DNA of 64,000 bases, taken from assembly GCF_963668215.1 (NCBI RefSeq), contig NZ_OY764190.1, positions 5,084,001 through 5,148,000 of the forward strand, given 5' to 3'. The translations under genes and the position numbers were made by a program. Positions 1-7,645 of this stretch are shown piece by piece. The notes under the pieces were generated by a model. That model had not been told where the DNA came from, did not search any database, and saw only the letters and a program-made list of their open reading frames with translations. The DNA is from an uncultured Desulfosarcina sp. (GTDB lineage: Bacteria > Desulfobacterota > Desulfobacteria > Desulfobacterales > Desulfosarcinaceae). How positions within the stretch are numbered: the first letter of the stretch is position 1; the number at the start of each line of letters is the position of its first letter.

Positions 1-1278
1 CGGTTTGCCGGACCCGCCCGTTTTCCAGGGGTCCGCTTCAGTTTGCACCCTGAAAGGGCTTTCCGGCAGCGGGCTGTCCGCCGGTGGACGGTCGAAATTG
101 ATGGATGGCGGCAGCGTCCGGTGGCGCATGGCCAGCAGGACTTTGATCAGGCCGGCGGCCCCGGCCGCGGTCAGCAGATGGCCGATCATGGATTTCACCG
201 ATCCGATGGCACAAACCCCGGATTCCCTGGATTCATCCTGCCAGAGTTGAACCAGGCTTTCGATTTCTGTGGTGTCGCCGGCCCGGGTGCCGGTGCCGTG
301 GCATTCGATGAGGTCCACGTCCGAAGGGCGCCAGCCCGCAATGGCATAGGCGGCCTGCATGGCGCGCACCTGGCCGCGGCTTTCCGGAGCCAGCAGGTTG
401 CCGCGCATGTCGTTGGACAGGCCGATGCCGTGAATCACGCCGTGGATGGTATCGCCTTGATCAATAGCATCGGACAGGCGCTTGAGAACCAGGATGCCGA
501 CCCCTTCGCCCACCACCAGGCCGTCGGCCCGGTGGTCGAAAGGCGCGCAGCGGCCCGAGCGACTCAGGGCCTGCAACTGGCTGAAACCGGTCTGGGTATA
601 AAGGCATTCCGGGCGGGACACCCCTCCGGTTACGACCATGTCCGCCCTTCCGAAGGCCAGTGCATCGCAGGCCAGTTTGACGGCATAGCTGGACGAGGCA
701 CAGGCCGCATCCAGGGTGAAACAATTGCCGCCAAATCCCATTTCCGCTGCCAGCAGGGCGGCCGGCAGTCCGTCCACCCGGCTGCCTAAAGCCTGCGCAC
801 GCGTGATTTCAATTTGGGAAAGCGCTTTTTCGGGAAACAACTTCCGGGCGATGGCCTTGCCCAGTATCGTGCGGGTGAATGCCGATGCGCTGTCCGTGGG
901 CAGGGCAATGGCCGCCAGAATGGTATCCACTCGCTGAGGATCGACGTCGGCAATGGAACAGGCTGCCACGGCTCTTTTCCCGGCAGTAAGGGTCAGTTGA
1001 TGAACCGGGTCCAGATGACGGGTCACTTCGGAATCCAGTTTGAATCCATTGGGATCAAAAGTAAAATCCCGGATCAGACAGGCATTGCGGGAGTAGGTGC
1101 GGTCCGGCACCAAGTTGCTGCTGAGTCGGTCTTTGGGCGAAGCAATCCAACGGTGCTCCGGTGCCGGTACGGATTGGTCGATTCTCTTGACGATATGGGT
1201 CCAGAAAGTGTCCAGGTCCGGGGCGCCGGGAAAGATGCCATCCATCCCGACAATGGCGATAAGGGTATTTTTATTCAT
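1..1278 (-). CDS. Type I ketosynthase (PKS / PUFA-synthase-like), N-terminal part, cut by window edge
   Basis: The minus-strand frame is open from an ATG at 1278 to the left edge (426 codons, no stop). It carries all three ketosynthase catalytic motifs: the nucleophile Cys in DAACASSS (around 671-697), the first His in ECHGTGT (around 287-310) and the second His in SVKSMIGH (around 182-208). The N-terminus IVGMDGIFPGAPDLDTFW is typical of KS domains of modular or iterative type I synthases rather than FabB/FabF. KS domains of this kind condense acyl and malonyl units in polyketide or polyunsaturated fatty acid synthesis. The C-terminal KS end and any AT, KR or ACP domains lie outside. No strong Shine-Dalgarno precedes the ATG. 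Product class is inferred. Confidence 0.85.
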   Translation of the reverse strand, partial: MNKNTLIAIVGMDGIFPGAPDLDTFWTHIVKRIDQSVPAPEHRWIASPKDRLSSNLVPDRTYSRNACLIRDFTFDPNGFKLDSEVTRHLDPVHQLTLTAGKRAVAACSIADVDPQRVDTILAAIALPTDSASAFTRTILGKAIARKLFPEKALSQIEITRAQALGSRVDGLPAALLAAEMGFGGNCFTLDAACASSSYAVKLACDALAFGRADMVVTGGVSRPECLYTQTGFSQLQALSRSGRCAPFDHRADGLVVGEGVGILVLKRLSDAIDQGDTIHGVIHGIGLSNDMRGNLLAPESRGQVRAMQAAYAIAGWRPSDVDLIECHGTGTRAGDTTEIESLVQLWQDESRESGVCAIGSVKSMIGHLLTAAGAAGLIKVLLAMRHRTLPPSINFDRPPADSPLPESPFRVQTEADPWKTGGSGKP

Positions 1279-1426
1279 ATGACAACGCGTTGGCGATGTT
1301 TCCAAAAGTTCGGAAGCGATTTTCGAAAATAACGGTTCGGCAATCAGGGTTCCCGCCGAATTTCAAAACACGAAACATACCTGCTTCGACGATATAACGC
1401 AAGAATCATTCGAGATCGGATTTGCT

Positions 1427-1455
1427 TTGACAGGGGCCATGGCTGCGGATATGGT
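1427..1455 (+). promoter_or_regulatory. Putative sigma-70 promoter of the universal stress protein gene
   Basis: TTGACA at 1427-1432 and TATGGT at 1450-1455 are separated by 17 bp, 38 nt upstream of the uspA ATG. This leaves a leader of about 32 nt that contains the GGAGG ribosome binding site at about 1482. Seen in sequence; use not tested. Confidence 0.5.
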
Positions 1456-1493
1456 TAAAGAAAGAGGAAAACCATACAGCAGGGAGGTGGACC

Positions 1494-2399
1494 ATGAAAA
1501 TTCATTTCCAACGGATTCTCTGCGCCACGGATCTTTCCGACTACTCCAATTCAGCCGTCCTTCAGGCCATCGGCATGGCCGAAGAATTCGGCGCCCGGCT
1601 GACCATCTGCCATGTGATCGACCTGCCCATGGTCAGTATGCATGGGGCGGCCTTCGTTTACCAGGAGGATCAAATCGAGGAGATGAAAGCCGGCGCCCTG
1701 GAACAGATTCAGGCGCTGGTAGCCGACCGCGATCTGGATTGGGAGGCGGTGGTGGAAACCGGACCGGTGTCTCACACCCTTTGCCGCCTGGCAATGGAGA
1801 ATCAAGCCGACCTGGCCATCGTTTCCACTTACGGACGCACGGGTATCAAACGCCTGTTCCTCGGTTCGGTCACCGAACGGCTGCTGCGGACCATCGGCTG
1901 TCCGCTGCTGGTGGTGACACCGTCCGAGAAGGCCGGGCAGATAGAAAAACAGTTCAAGGGGTTCGGGTTCAAGCAGATCCTGGTGGGCTGCGATTTCTCG
2001 GCGGATTCAGGCCGTGCGGTGGAATTCGGGTTCAGTCTGGCCCAGGAGTTCGAAGCGGTCATTCATCTGGTTCACGTCATCGAACCGTTCGCCTACAGAG
2101 ATGCCATGCTGCCGGATTCCATCGGCACAGAGGCGCTTACCGAGGTGACCACCGGCTGCCGCCAGCGATTGGAGGCCCTGGTTCCCGAAGGGGCCGAAAA
2201 CTGGTGCAAGATCGAAATGGCCTGCAGAACCGGAAAACCGTTCCAATCGTTGATCGCTTATGCCGAGGAACGCCGGGTCGACCTGATCGTTCTCGGTGTG
2301 CGCGGCCACTCTCTGGTGGAGACCATGCTTTTGGGATCGACCACCGACCGGGTGATCCGTGGGGTGGCCTGCCCGGTGTTGTCCGTCTGTCCGCCGTAA
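1494..2399 (+). CDS. Tandem-domain universal stress protein (UspA family)
   Basis: 301 residues forming two Usp domains: residues 1-140 (FQRILCATDLSDYSNSAV) and about 160-300 (FKQILVGCDFSADSGRAV). Domain 2 has the ATP-binding pattern G-2x-G-9x-G-S (GVRG...LLGS). Domain 1 has the same spacing, but Ser replaces the first Gly (STYG...FLGS). Tandem Usp proteins are cytoplasmic ATP-binding stress factors without a fixed reaction. The start is supported by GGGAGG seven nucleotides upstream and by a TTGACA-17-TATGGT promoter. It is a single gene, divergent from the ketosynthase and convergent with korC. Its target process is unknown. Confidence 0.93.
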   Translation: MKIHFQRILCATDLSDYSNSAVLQAIGMAEEFGARLTICHVIDLPMVSMHGAAFVYQEDQIEEMKAGALEQIQALVADRDLDWEAVVETGPVSHTLCRLAMENQADLAIVSTYGRTGIKRLFLGSVTERLLRTIGCPLLVVTPSEKAGQIEKQFKGFGFKQILVGCDFSADSGRAVEFGFSLAQEFEAVIHLVHVIEPFAYRDAMLPDSIGTEALTEVTTGCRQRLEALVPEGAENWCKIEMACRTGKPFQSLIAYAEERRVDLIVLGVRGHSLVETMLLGSTTDRVIRGVACPVLSVCPP

Positions 2400-2407
2400 A
2401 AAGGAAA

Positions 2408-2469
2408 GAGAGCCAAACGCAAACATATATAATTGGGTGCGTCATATGCTAGTACTACGTTTGGCTCTC
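2408..2469. terminator. Long-loop inverted repeat between convergent uspA and korC
   Basis: Perfect 12-bp arms (gagagccaaacg at 2408-2419, its complement at 2458-2469) flank a 38-nt AT-rich loop, 9 bp after the uspA stop. Its place between convergent genes suggests a bidirectional terminator, but the loop is long and no clear U-tract follows. It could be another repeat class. Confidence 0.4.
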
Positions 2470-2527
2470 AGCGGGAGGAGGAGGTGCCTGGATGGCTTTT
2501 CCCGCATTGATTGAGACCCCATCGTCG

Positions 2528-2554
2528 GTAGGGGCGACCGGCCGGTCGCCCTAC
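2528..2554. repeat. REP-like palindrome, G-rich end (GTAGGGGC) type
   Basis: A 27-nt near-perfect palindrome begins GTAGGGGCGACC and ends GGTCGCCCTAC, with one G missing from the right arm. It lies between the convergent ends of uspA and korC. A second member with the same GTAGGGGC/GCCCCTAC ends but a different core occurs at 25870-25897, again at a convergent junction. Confidence 0.6.
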
Positions 2555-2593
2555 TGAACCGCCGATGACGGCCAGCAAATATTGGCCGGTTCT

Positions 2594-3136
2594 TTATCCG
2601 ACGCCCCGCCCCATCTCCAGCCCCAGGTCCAGGGCCTGTTTGTTCATTTCCAGAAAGTTGGACGGAATGCGCTGTTCGAGCACTTTTATGATCGACTCGG
2701 GTTGCACCAGGTCGGTCAGGCCCACCACCGCGCCCAGCATGCAGATATTGAACACGATGGGCTTGCCGATCTTGTCCATCACCGTCTCGTACATGGGAAG
2801 CTCCCGCTGGATGGCGTCCACCTTGAGCTGGGGCGTCACATAGCGCGGATCGCTGAGCAGCAGTCCGCCGGGGCGGATGATGTCGCAGAACTTGGTGTAG
2901 GCCTCCTGGGTCAGGCACACCAGCACGTTGGGCTGGATCACCTTGGGAAAGTCGATCGGACTGTCCGCGACGATCACATCCGAGCGCGTGGCGCCGCCCC
3001 GGGCCGCCGCTCCGTAGGCCTGGGTCTGGACTGCCTCCAGGCCTTCGTGCAGCACCGCGGCCTCGGCCAGGATGATCGCGGCCGTGATCACCCCCTGGCC
3101 GCCCGATCCCGAAAATACCATCCTGCATCGTTCCAT
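2594..3136 (-). CDS. korC: 2-oxoacid:ferredoxin oxidoreductase, gamma subunit
   Basis: 180 residues matching the gamma subunit of KorABCD-type 2-oxoacid:ferredoxin oxidoreductases. The N-terminal SGSGGQGV loop and the AYGAAARGGATRSDV segment are family hallmarks. With alpha and beta it forms the enzyme that oxidises a 2-oxoacid plus CoA to acyl-CoA, CO2 and reduced ferredoxin, or the reverse. ATG 3136 is preferred to GTG 3139 because GGAGG lies six nucleotides upstream; this ATG overlaps the korB TGA. It is the last gene of korDABC. The substrate (2-oxoglutarate or another oxoacid) cannot be read from this subunit. Confidence 0.92.
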   Translation of the reverse strand: MERCRMVFSGSGGQGVITAAIILAEAAVLHEGLEAVQTQAYGAAARGGATRSDVIVADSPIDFPKVIQPNVLVCLTQEAYTKFCDIIRPGGLLLSDPRYVTPQLKVDAIQRELPMYETVMDKIGKPIVFNICMLGAVVGLTDLVQPESIIKVLEQRIPSNFLEMNKQALDLGLEMGRGVG

Positions 3137-3939
3137 CACTTTCCTCCCATGGCCCGCTCGATGATTTTAGTGTACTCGCTGCAGTATTCCGGACGCTCTT
3201 CCTGCAAAAAGATGCCCCGCTCGATCAGCTCCGGGTTCTCGGCCTTTTTCTTCGATCCGATGGGCGTGGTGATCTCCTTCATGCGCTTCATCATGTCCAC
3301 CGCGCTGCCCAGTTTGTTCTTACGGCCGAAATAGGTCGGGCACTGGCTCATGATCTCCACCACCGAAAAGCCGTCGTGCAAAATCGCCTCGCGGATGATG
3401 TCCGCCATCTGCTGCACGTGGTAGGTGGTGGTGCGGGCCACGAAGGTGGCTCCGGCCGCTTTGGCCATCTCCACCACGTCGAAGCCCTGGTCGATGTTGC
3501 GGTACGGCGCCGTGGTGGCCATCATGCCCGGACCGGTCAGCGGAGAATACTGCCCGCCGGTCATGCCGTAGATGCGGTTGTTCATCACGATGGCCGTGAT
3601 GTCGATGTTGCGCCGGGCCGCATGGATGAAGTGATTGCCGCCGATGGACAGCGCATCCCCGTCGCCCATGGGCACGATCACGTTCAGCTCCGGCTTGCTC
3701 AGCTTCACCCCCGTGGCAAAGGCCAGTGCCCGGCCGTGGATCGTGTGCAGGGTGTGAAAGTCCATGTACCCCGAGATGCGCGACGAGCAGCCGATGCCCG
3801 AGACCATCACGATCTCGTTGCGGCTCATGCCCAGCTTCTCCACCGCCCGGATCAGCCCGTTGAGCACGACCCCGTGGCCGCAGCCCGGGCACCACATATG
3901 CGGGAAAAACCGCTCGCGGATATAATCCTTGACTGCCAT
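3136..3939 (-). CDS. korB: 2-oxoacid:ferredoxin oxidoreductase, beta (thiamine-diphosphate) subunit
   Basis: 267 residues. The TPP/Mg site is visible as GDGDALSIGGNH (about 92-103) followed by MNNRIYGMTGGQ (about 119-130). Cysteines in WCPGCGHG (17 and 20), IGCSS (51) and SQCPTYFG are placed like the 4Fe-4S ligands of this subunit class. It binds thiamine diphosphate, where the 2-oxoacid is decarboxylated and electrons leave to ferredoxin. The start directly abuts the korA stop at 3940 and the end touches korC, so the three genes are probably translationally coupled. Confidence 0.94.
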   Translation of the reverse strand: MAVKDYIRERFFPHMWCPGCGHGVVLNGLIRAVEKLGMSRNEIVMVSGIGCSSRISGYMDFHTLHTIHGRALAFATGVKLSKPELNVIVPMGDGDALSIGGNHFIHAARRNIDITAIVMNNRIYGMTGGQYSPLTGPGMMATTAPYRNIDQGFDVVEMAKAAGATFVARTTTYHVQQMADIIREAILHDGFSVVEIMSQCPTYFGRKNKLGSAVDMMKRMKEITTPIGSKKKAENPELIERGIFLQEERPEYCSEYTKIIERAMGGK

Positions 3940-5088
3940 CTAGACCCCCTTGCCCTTGATCAGGCGCAGCATGTTCTTGATGTCCGTGGGCGTGATGAAG
4001 CCCCCGTCGATGCGGTTGGCCAGAAACACCCGCTCCGGATGGGTGACCGTGCTCTTGACCATCTGGCACACCTGGCCCATGTTCATCTCCACCACCACCG
4101 TGTAGGCGGCCGGGTTGCAGTACTGCCGGATCACGTCCGCCGGAAAGGGCCACAGGGTCTGCAGTTCCAGCAGCCCGATCTTCTGTCCCCGCCGGCGCAG
4201 GCTGTTGACGATGTGCAGCGCGCTTCTGGCCGACGAGCCGAAGGAGACCAGCACCGTTTCGGCATCCTCGATGTGAAAGGTCTTGTAGTGCGCCATGCGC
4301 TCCACGTTGTTCTCGATCTTGTCCACAATGTGGCGCAAAAGCCCGTGGACGATCTTGGGATTGTCCGAGGGAAAGCCCCACATGTCGTGCGCCAGTCCGG
4401 TCACGTTGTAGCGGTGCACGTCCCCGAAGTCGCTCATGGGCAGCCGGCCGTCTTCCCGGGGAAGATAAGGATGGTAGTCCACCCCGCCCTTGACCGCCGT
4501 GCGCAGCCGTTCCACCAGGGGAATCTCTCCGGGCTCGGGAATCGTAAGCTTTTCGCGCATATGGCCCACCACCTCGTCGAACAGCAGGACCACCGGGGTG
4601 CGGAAGGTCTCGGCGATGTTGAAGGCCTCCACGGTCATGGCGAAGACATCCTGGTGGTTGGAGGCCGTCAGGCACACGATGGAGTGGTCCCCGTGGGTGC
4701 CCCAGCGCGCCTGCATCACGTCCCCCTGGCTCACGTGGGTGGGCACCCCCGTGGAGGGACCGCCCCGCTGCACGTTGACGATCACGCAGGGGATCTCGGC
4801 CATCACCGCGTAGCCGATGGCTTCCTGTTTCAGCGAAAAGCCCGGTCCCGAGGTGGCCGTGAGCACCTTGTGGCCGGTCAGGGACGCCCCCAGGATGGCG
4901 CACATGCTGGCGATTTCGTCTTCCATCTGGATGAACTTGCCGCCTTTTTGGGGCAGCTTTACCGACAGATGCTCGGCGATCTCCGTGGACGGGGTGATGG
5001 GATAGCCGGCGAAAAAATCCAGCCCGGCGTACAGCGCCCCTTCCACGCAGGCCTCGTTGCCCTGGATGAATTTGATTTGTTTACCCAT
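3940..5088 (-). CDS. korA: 2-oxoacid:ferredoxin oxidoreductase, alpha subunit
   Basis: 382 residues, the normal length for KorA. GYPITPSTEI (about 29-38) and the TSGPGFSLKQE segment are the conserved pyrimidine-binding features. The N-terminal half is the PP-like domain and the C-terminal half a transketolase-C-like domain. It pairs with KorB to close the thiamine site. The ATG at 5088 has only a weak ribosome binding site (AGG). The gene is separated from the ferredoxin gene korD by 213 bp of word-repeat DNA. In sulfate reducers such enzymes serve the oxidative TCA cycle or amino-acid catabolism; which applies here is unknown. Confidence 0.95.
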   Translation of the reverse strand: MGKQIKFIQGNEACVEGALYAGLDFFAGYPITPSTEIAEHLSVKLPQKGGKFIQMEDEIASMCAILGASLTGHKVLTATSGPGFSLKQEAIGYAVMAEIPCVIVNVQRGGPSTGVPTHVSQGDVMQARWGTHGDHSIVCLTASNHQDVFAMTVEAFNIAETFRTPVVLLFDEVVGHMREKLTIPEPGEIPLVERLRTAVKGGVDYHPYLPREDGRLPMSDFGDVHRYNVTGLAHDMWGFPSDNPKIVHGLLRHIVDKIENNVERMAHYKTFHIEDAETVLVSFGSSARSALHIVNSLRRRGQKIGLLELQTLWPFPADVIRQYCNPAAYTVVVEMNMGQVCQMVKSTVTHPERVFLANRIDGGFITPTDIKNMLRLIKGKGV

Positions 5089-5140
5089 TAGGTACCTGCC
5101 TAAAGTTGTGTTCTTTTGATTGGATTATCGGTGTCGAAAA

Positions 5141-5320
5141 GATCTGAGGTCGGATATCGGAGGTCCGAGGACTGAGGACTGAGATCGGCAAACCGGCCGC
5201 GGCTGAAAGCCGCGCAACCAATTCCTCAATCCCTCAATTCCATAATTCCTGAATCCAATCACCCGTCTCCTGTCCTCCGTTTTCCGTCTTCCGTTCACGG
5301 TTCACCGATCACCGTTCACT
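5141..5320. repeat. Intergenic word-repeat tract within kor operon, invading the korD 3' end
   Basis: The stretch is built of short near-repeats. On the plus strand: gaggtccgaggactgaggac at one end, then attcctcaatccctcaattcc, then cctgtcctccgttttccgt and gttcacggttcaccgatcac. In the middle, GCGGCT-gaa-AGCCGC (5199-5213) can form a hairpin. The tract carries the last codons and stop of korD, so it intrudes into a coding end. It does not encode a plausible protein. Similar tracts recur in desulfobacterial intergenic DNA as I recall it; that is memory, not a search. Confidence 0.6.
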
Positions 5321-5523
5321 GGTTCCACTTCCACCTCGATGGCCAGATCCGGACAGCGCAGCTCGCACATCCGGCAGGCGATGCAGTCTTCCAGACGAAC
5401 CGCCACCGCCTTGTCCTCCCTGTCCAGCTCCAGGACCTTCTTGGGGCAGAATTCTACGCAGATGCCGCACCCCTTGCACCAGTCCCGGTTGATCCGGTGC
5501 GCCTTTACCTTTGGTTTTGCCAT
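5302..5523 (-). CDS. korD: 2-oxoacid:ferredoxin oxidoreductase, delta (2x4Fe-4S ferredoxin) subunit
   Basis: 73 residues with two full 4Fe-4S motifs, CKGCGICVEFCP (about 16-27) and CIACRMCELRCP (about 47-58), the classic bacterial ferredoxin fold. As KorD it carries electrons from the thiamine site to free ferredoxin. It is the first gene of korDABC, 76 bp downstream of the DUF1847 gene on the same strand, so read-through from the demethylation locus is possible. The final residues (VNGDR) and stop codon are encoded by the word-repeat tract, suggesting that the C-terminal tail was replaced by repeat expansion. Confidence 0.93.
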   Translation of the reverse strand: MAKPKVKAHRINRDWCKGCGICVEFCPKKVLELDREDKAVAVRLEDCIACRMCELRCPDLAIEVEVEPVNGDR

Positions 5524-5599
5524 GGTTTGCCTCTGACTCTTTACACGTGCCCGATCAGGGCGTTTTAAATTCTATTTTACAACAAATAGTTCGCCTATT

Positions 5600-6283
5600 T
5601 TATTTCGGCTTTTTAAGCTTCTGGTAATAGGAGTGGGATGTGTAGACCGCCGCAAGGGGATTGTGGCCGGTAACCCGGTCTTTGGCGGCCAGTACCGTGC
5701 TGAACGCCTCGGCCCTTTTGAGAAACAGGGCATCGTGCCCCACACAAAGACCCAGTACGACGTTCAGTTGGGTCTTTTCCCGATTCAGAATTTCTGCCTG
5801 AAGCAACGGGTTGCACATGGTCTCATAGCTTCCGATATGCACTTTTTCCGCATCGGTGAGCCCGATCGCCTCCTTCTTGATACCCCCGCAATTGCAGGAA
5901 ACGGAGGCTAGTACAAAACCTTGAGACTCGAATATATCCGCCACGAGGCCCGCTTCCTTTTGCAACCCCCCGCAAAAGGCAAGACCCAGCTTGCTGCAGC
6001 CTAACTTCCTGGCGAACTCGACGGTTTCCTCGATTCGGGATTTGGTGGGCTGAAGGACATAGGGTCCCGGCTTGCGGTTGGCGTAACATTCGGCTTCCTG
6101 AATCGAGGCCATTCGTGCGAATTCGGCAACCGCCGGATCATGATAGCTATCGAGGATTTTTTCGGCCAGTTCCCGATAGTTGACGGTAGGACAAAATTCG
6201 GGATGGCGACCGCCAGATTCCCTTTTACATATTTTTTCGTTATTGGGGATACGGCATCTTGCGCAATGGGCTCGGCTTTCCAT
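5600..6283 (-). CDS. DUF1847 cysteine-rich, probable metal-binding protein
   Basis: 227 residues from ATG 6283, which has AGGTG nine nucleotides upstream; an in-frame TTG at 6358 is less likely. Cysteines cluster in HCARCRIPNNEKIC at the N-terminus, then CPT, FCGG, SCNCGG, MCNP and LCVGHD. This spacing matches DUF1847 as I remember the family. It may bind a metal or Fe-S cluster, but no reaction is known. It is the last gene of the corrinoid locus, 84 bp after the MFS gene, which hints at a role in metal, cofactor or methyl-transfer chemistry. The assignment is by recalled family pattern. Confidence 0.75.
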   Translation of the reverse strand: MESRAHCARCRIPNNEKICKRESGGRHPEFCPTVNYRELAEKILDSYHDPAVAEFARMASIQEAECYANRKPGPYVLQPTKSRIEETVEFARKLGCSKLGLAFCGGLQKEAGLVADIFESQGFVLASVSCNCGGIKKEAIGLTDAEKVHIGSYETMCNPLLQAEILNREKTQLNVVLGLCVGHDALFLKRAEAFSTVLAAKDRVTGHNPLAAVYTSHSYYQKLKKPK

Positions 6284-6367
6284 GACAGCACCTATTCGAA
6301 AAAAGGTTTGTTGTTTCGCAAGGTTTTTTCCCGTGGCCGGATGATCGAAAGACAGCAACCGGCCGGT

Positions 6368-7645
6368 TCAATCGTTTATCCTCTTTTCCCTGAAAAGGGT
6401 GATGCATACCAAAAGGAGGATGCTGGTCATCAAGAAACAGAACAGTACCGGCGTGTAGGCTTCGGGCGGATAGGTGCCGTCGATTCTTCCGGCCCCGTCC
6501 ATCATCATCCCGCTCAGTGGCTGATGAATTGCGGCACTGAAAAACGCGAAAAAATTGACGCTCCCTACAGCCGTTCCGGCAATCTTGAGGGTAAACAGTT
6601 CTTTTGCGGCTGCGAAGGTCACAACGGCGATGCCGTTGCCGAAAATTCCGAAAAGAAAAAAAATCGGGAAAAGCATTGCATGGGGTATGCGGCCCTGCAT
6701 TGTACAGATCGTTATCCAAAGGAGAACCTGCACCAGCGATGCAAACCAGATGACGGTTTTTCTTTTCCGAACCATCCGGTCCGAGATGCGGCCCAGCAAA
6801 GGGCCGCCCACAATCGTTCCCAACGCGATCATGGATAATACGTTGCCGGCTTCGGGTTTGGAAAGACCGCAGACATCCATCAAAAATGGTCCGGCCCACA
6901 AGCCGCAAAAACCAAAAAGGAGCCCCCCGAAAAAGAAAAACCAACCGGCCAGGGGCCAGAACTGACTTGTAGAAAACACCTGCCGCAGCCCGTCCCACAG
7001 TTTTAGTTCCTGATTGCCGGGTGTCGACAAATCAGCAGCAGTCGGTTCTTTGGATGGTTCGACAAGCAACAACCAGGTCGCCATGGCCAATAGTATCGTC
7101 AGCATACCGATGCCGGTAAATGTGCCTCTCCACCCGAATTGGGCCGTCATCCACGTCAAGGGGGTGGCGGCGATAAACCAACCGACCCCGCCCATGCTCA
7201 ACAGCAGCCCCGAAACGGCAGCGTACTCCCGGGCGTGAAACAACCGTGCACAAACCCGCATGGCCGGGACGAAAATGGCGGAAAGCCCGAATCCTACCAG
7301 CACCCTTGCCAGCGTCGCCACCTGGAAATTGGGCGCCAGCCCGAAGAGAATCGCACCGACAGCGCCCACCGCGGAAAAAATCGTGATGGTTTTACGGGCA
7401 CCCCACCGATCCGCGAATACGCCTACTGGAAGCTGCATCAGGGCATAGGCGTAAAAATAGCCGGAAGACAATAATCCCAGGGAGGCGCCACCGATGGAAA
7501 AAGCGGCTGTCAATTCCCGCGTCATGAGCGCCGGAGAGACCCGGTGGAAATAAACCAGCAGGTATTGCAGCGATAGAATCGCAAATATGGTCCAACGATA
7601 TCCGGGGCGCTGGATGATCTTGCTGTCTATACGATAAAATTTCAT
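6368..7645 (-). CDS. Major facilitator superfamily transporter
   Basis: 425 residues, about 12 membrane helices. It has the MFS signature ADRWGARKTI between helices 2 and 3 and a repeat of it (GRISDRMVRKRKTV) between helices 8 and 9. The N-terminus (YRWTIFAILSLQYLLVYFHR) resembles anion:cation symporter and oxoacid carriers. The ATG shares one base with the stop of the RACo-type gene upstream, so translation is coupled. In this locus it may import a methylated substrate or export the demethylated product. The substrate is not readable from sequence. Confidence 0.88.
   Translation of the reverse strand: MKFYRIDSKIIQRPGYRWTIFAILSLQYLLVYFHRVSPALMTRELTAAFSIGGASLGLLSSGYFYAYALMQLPVGVFADRWGARKTITIFSAVGAVGAILFGLAPNFQVATLARVLVGFGLSAIFVPAMRVCARLFHAREYAAVSGLLLSMGGVGWFIAATPLTWMTAQFGWRGTFTGIGMLTILLAMATWLLLVEPSKEPTAADLSTPGNQELKLWDGLRQVFSTSQFWPLAGWFFFFGGLLFGFCGLWAGPFLMDVCGLSKPEAGNVLSMIALGTIVGGPLLGRISDRMVRKRKTVIWFASLVQVLLWITICTMQGRIPHAMLFPIFFLFGIFGNGIAVVTFAAAKELFTLKIAGTAVGSVNFFAFFSAAIHQPLSGMMMDGAGRIDGTYPPEAYTPVLFCFLMTSILLLVCITLFREKRIND

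Noticed and set aside
3376-5091. A 571-codon plus-strand frame across korA and korB
   Set aside because: His- and Asp-rich shadow of GC-rich codons; the minus strand holds two well-conserved subunits.
6284-6358. Upstream extension of the DUF1847 gene to a TTG at 6358
   Set aside because: No ribosome binding site and no family-like residues; ATG 6283 has AGGTG upstream and starts right before the cysteine motif.
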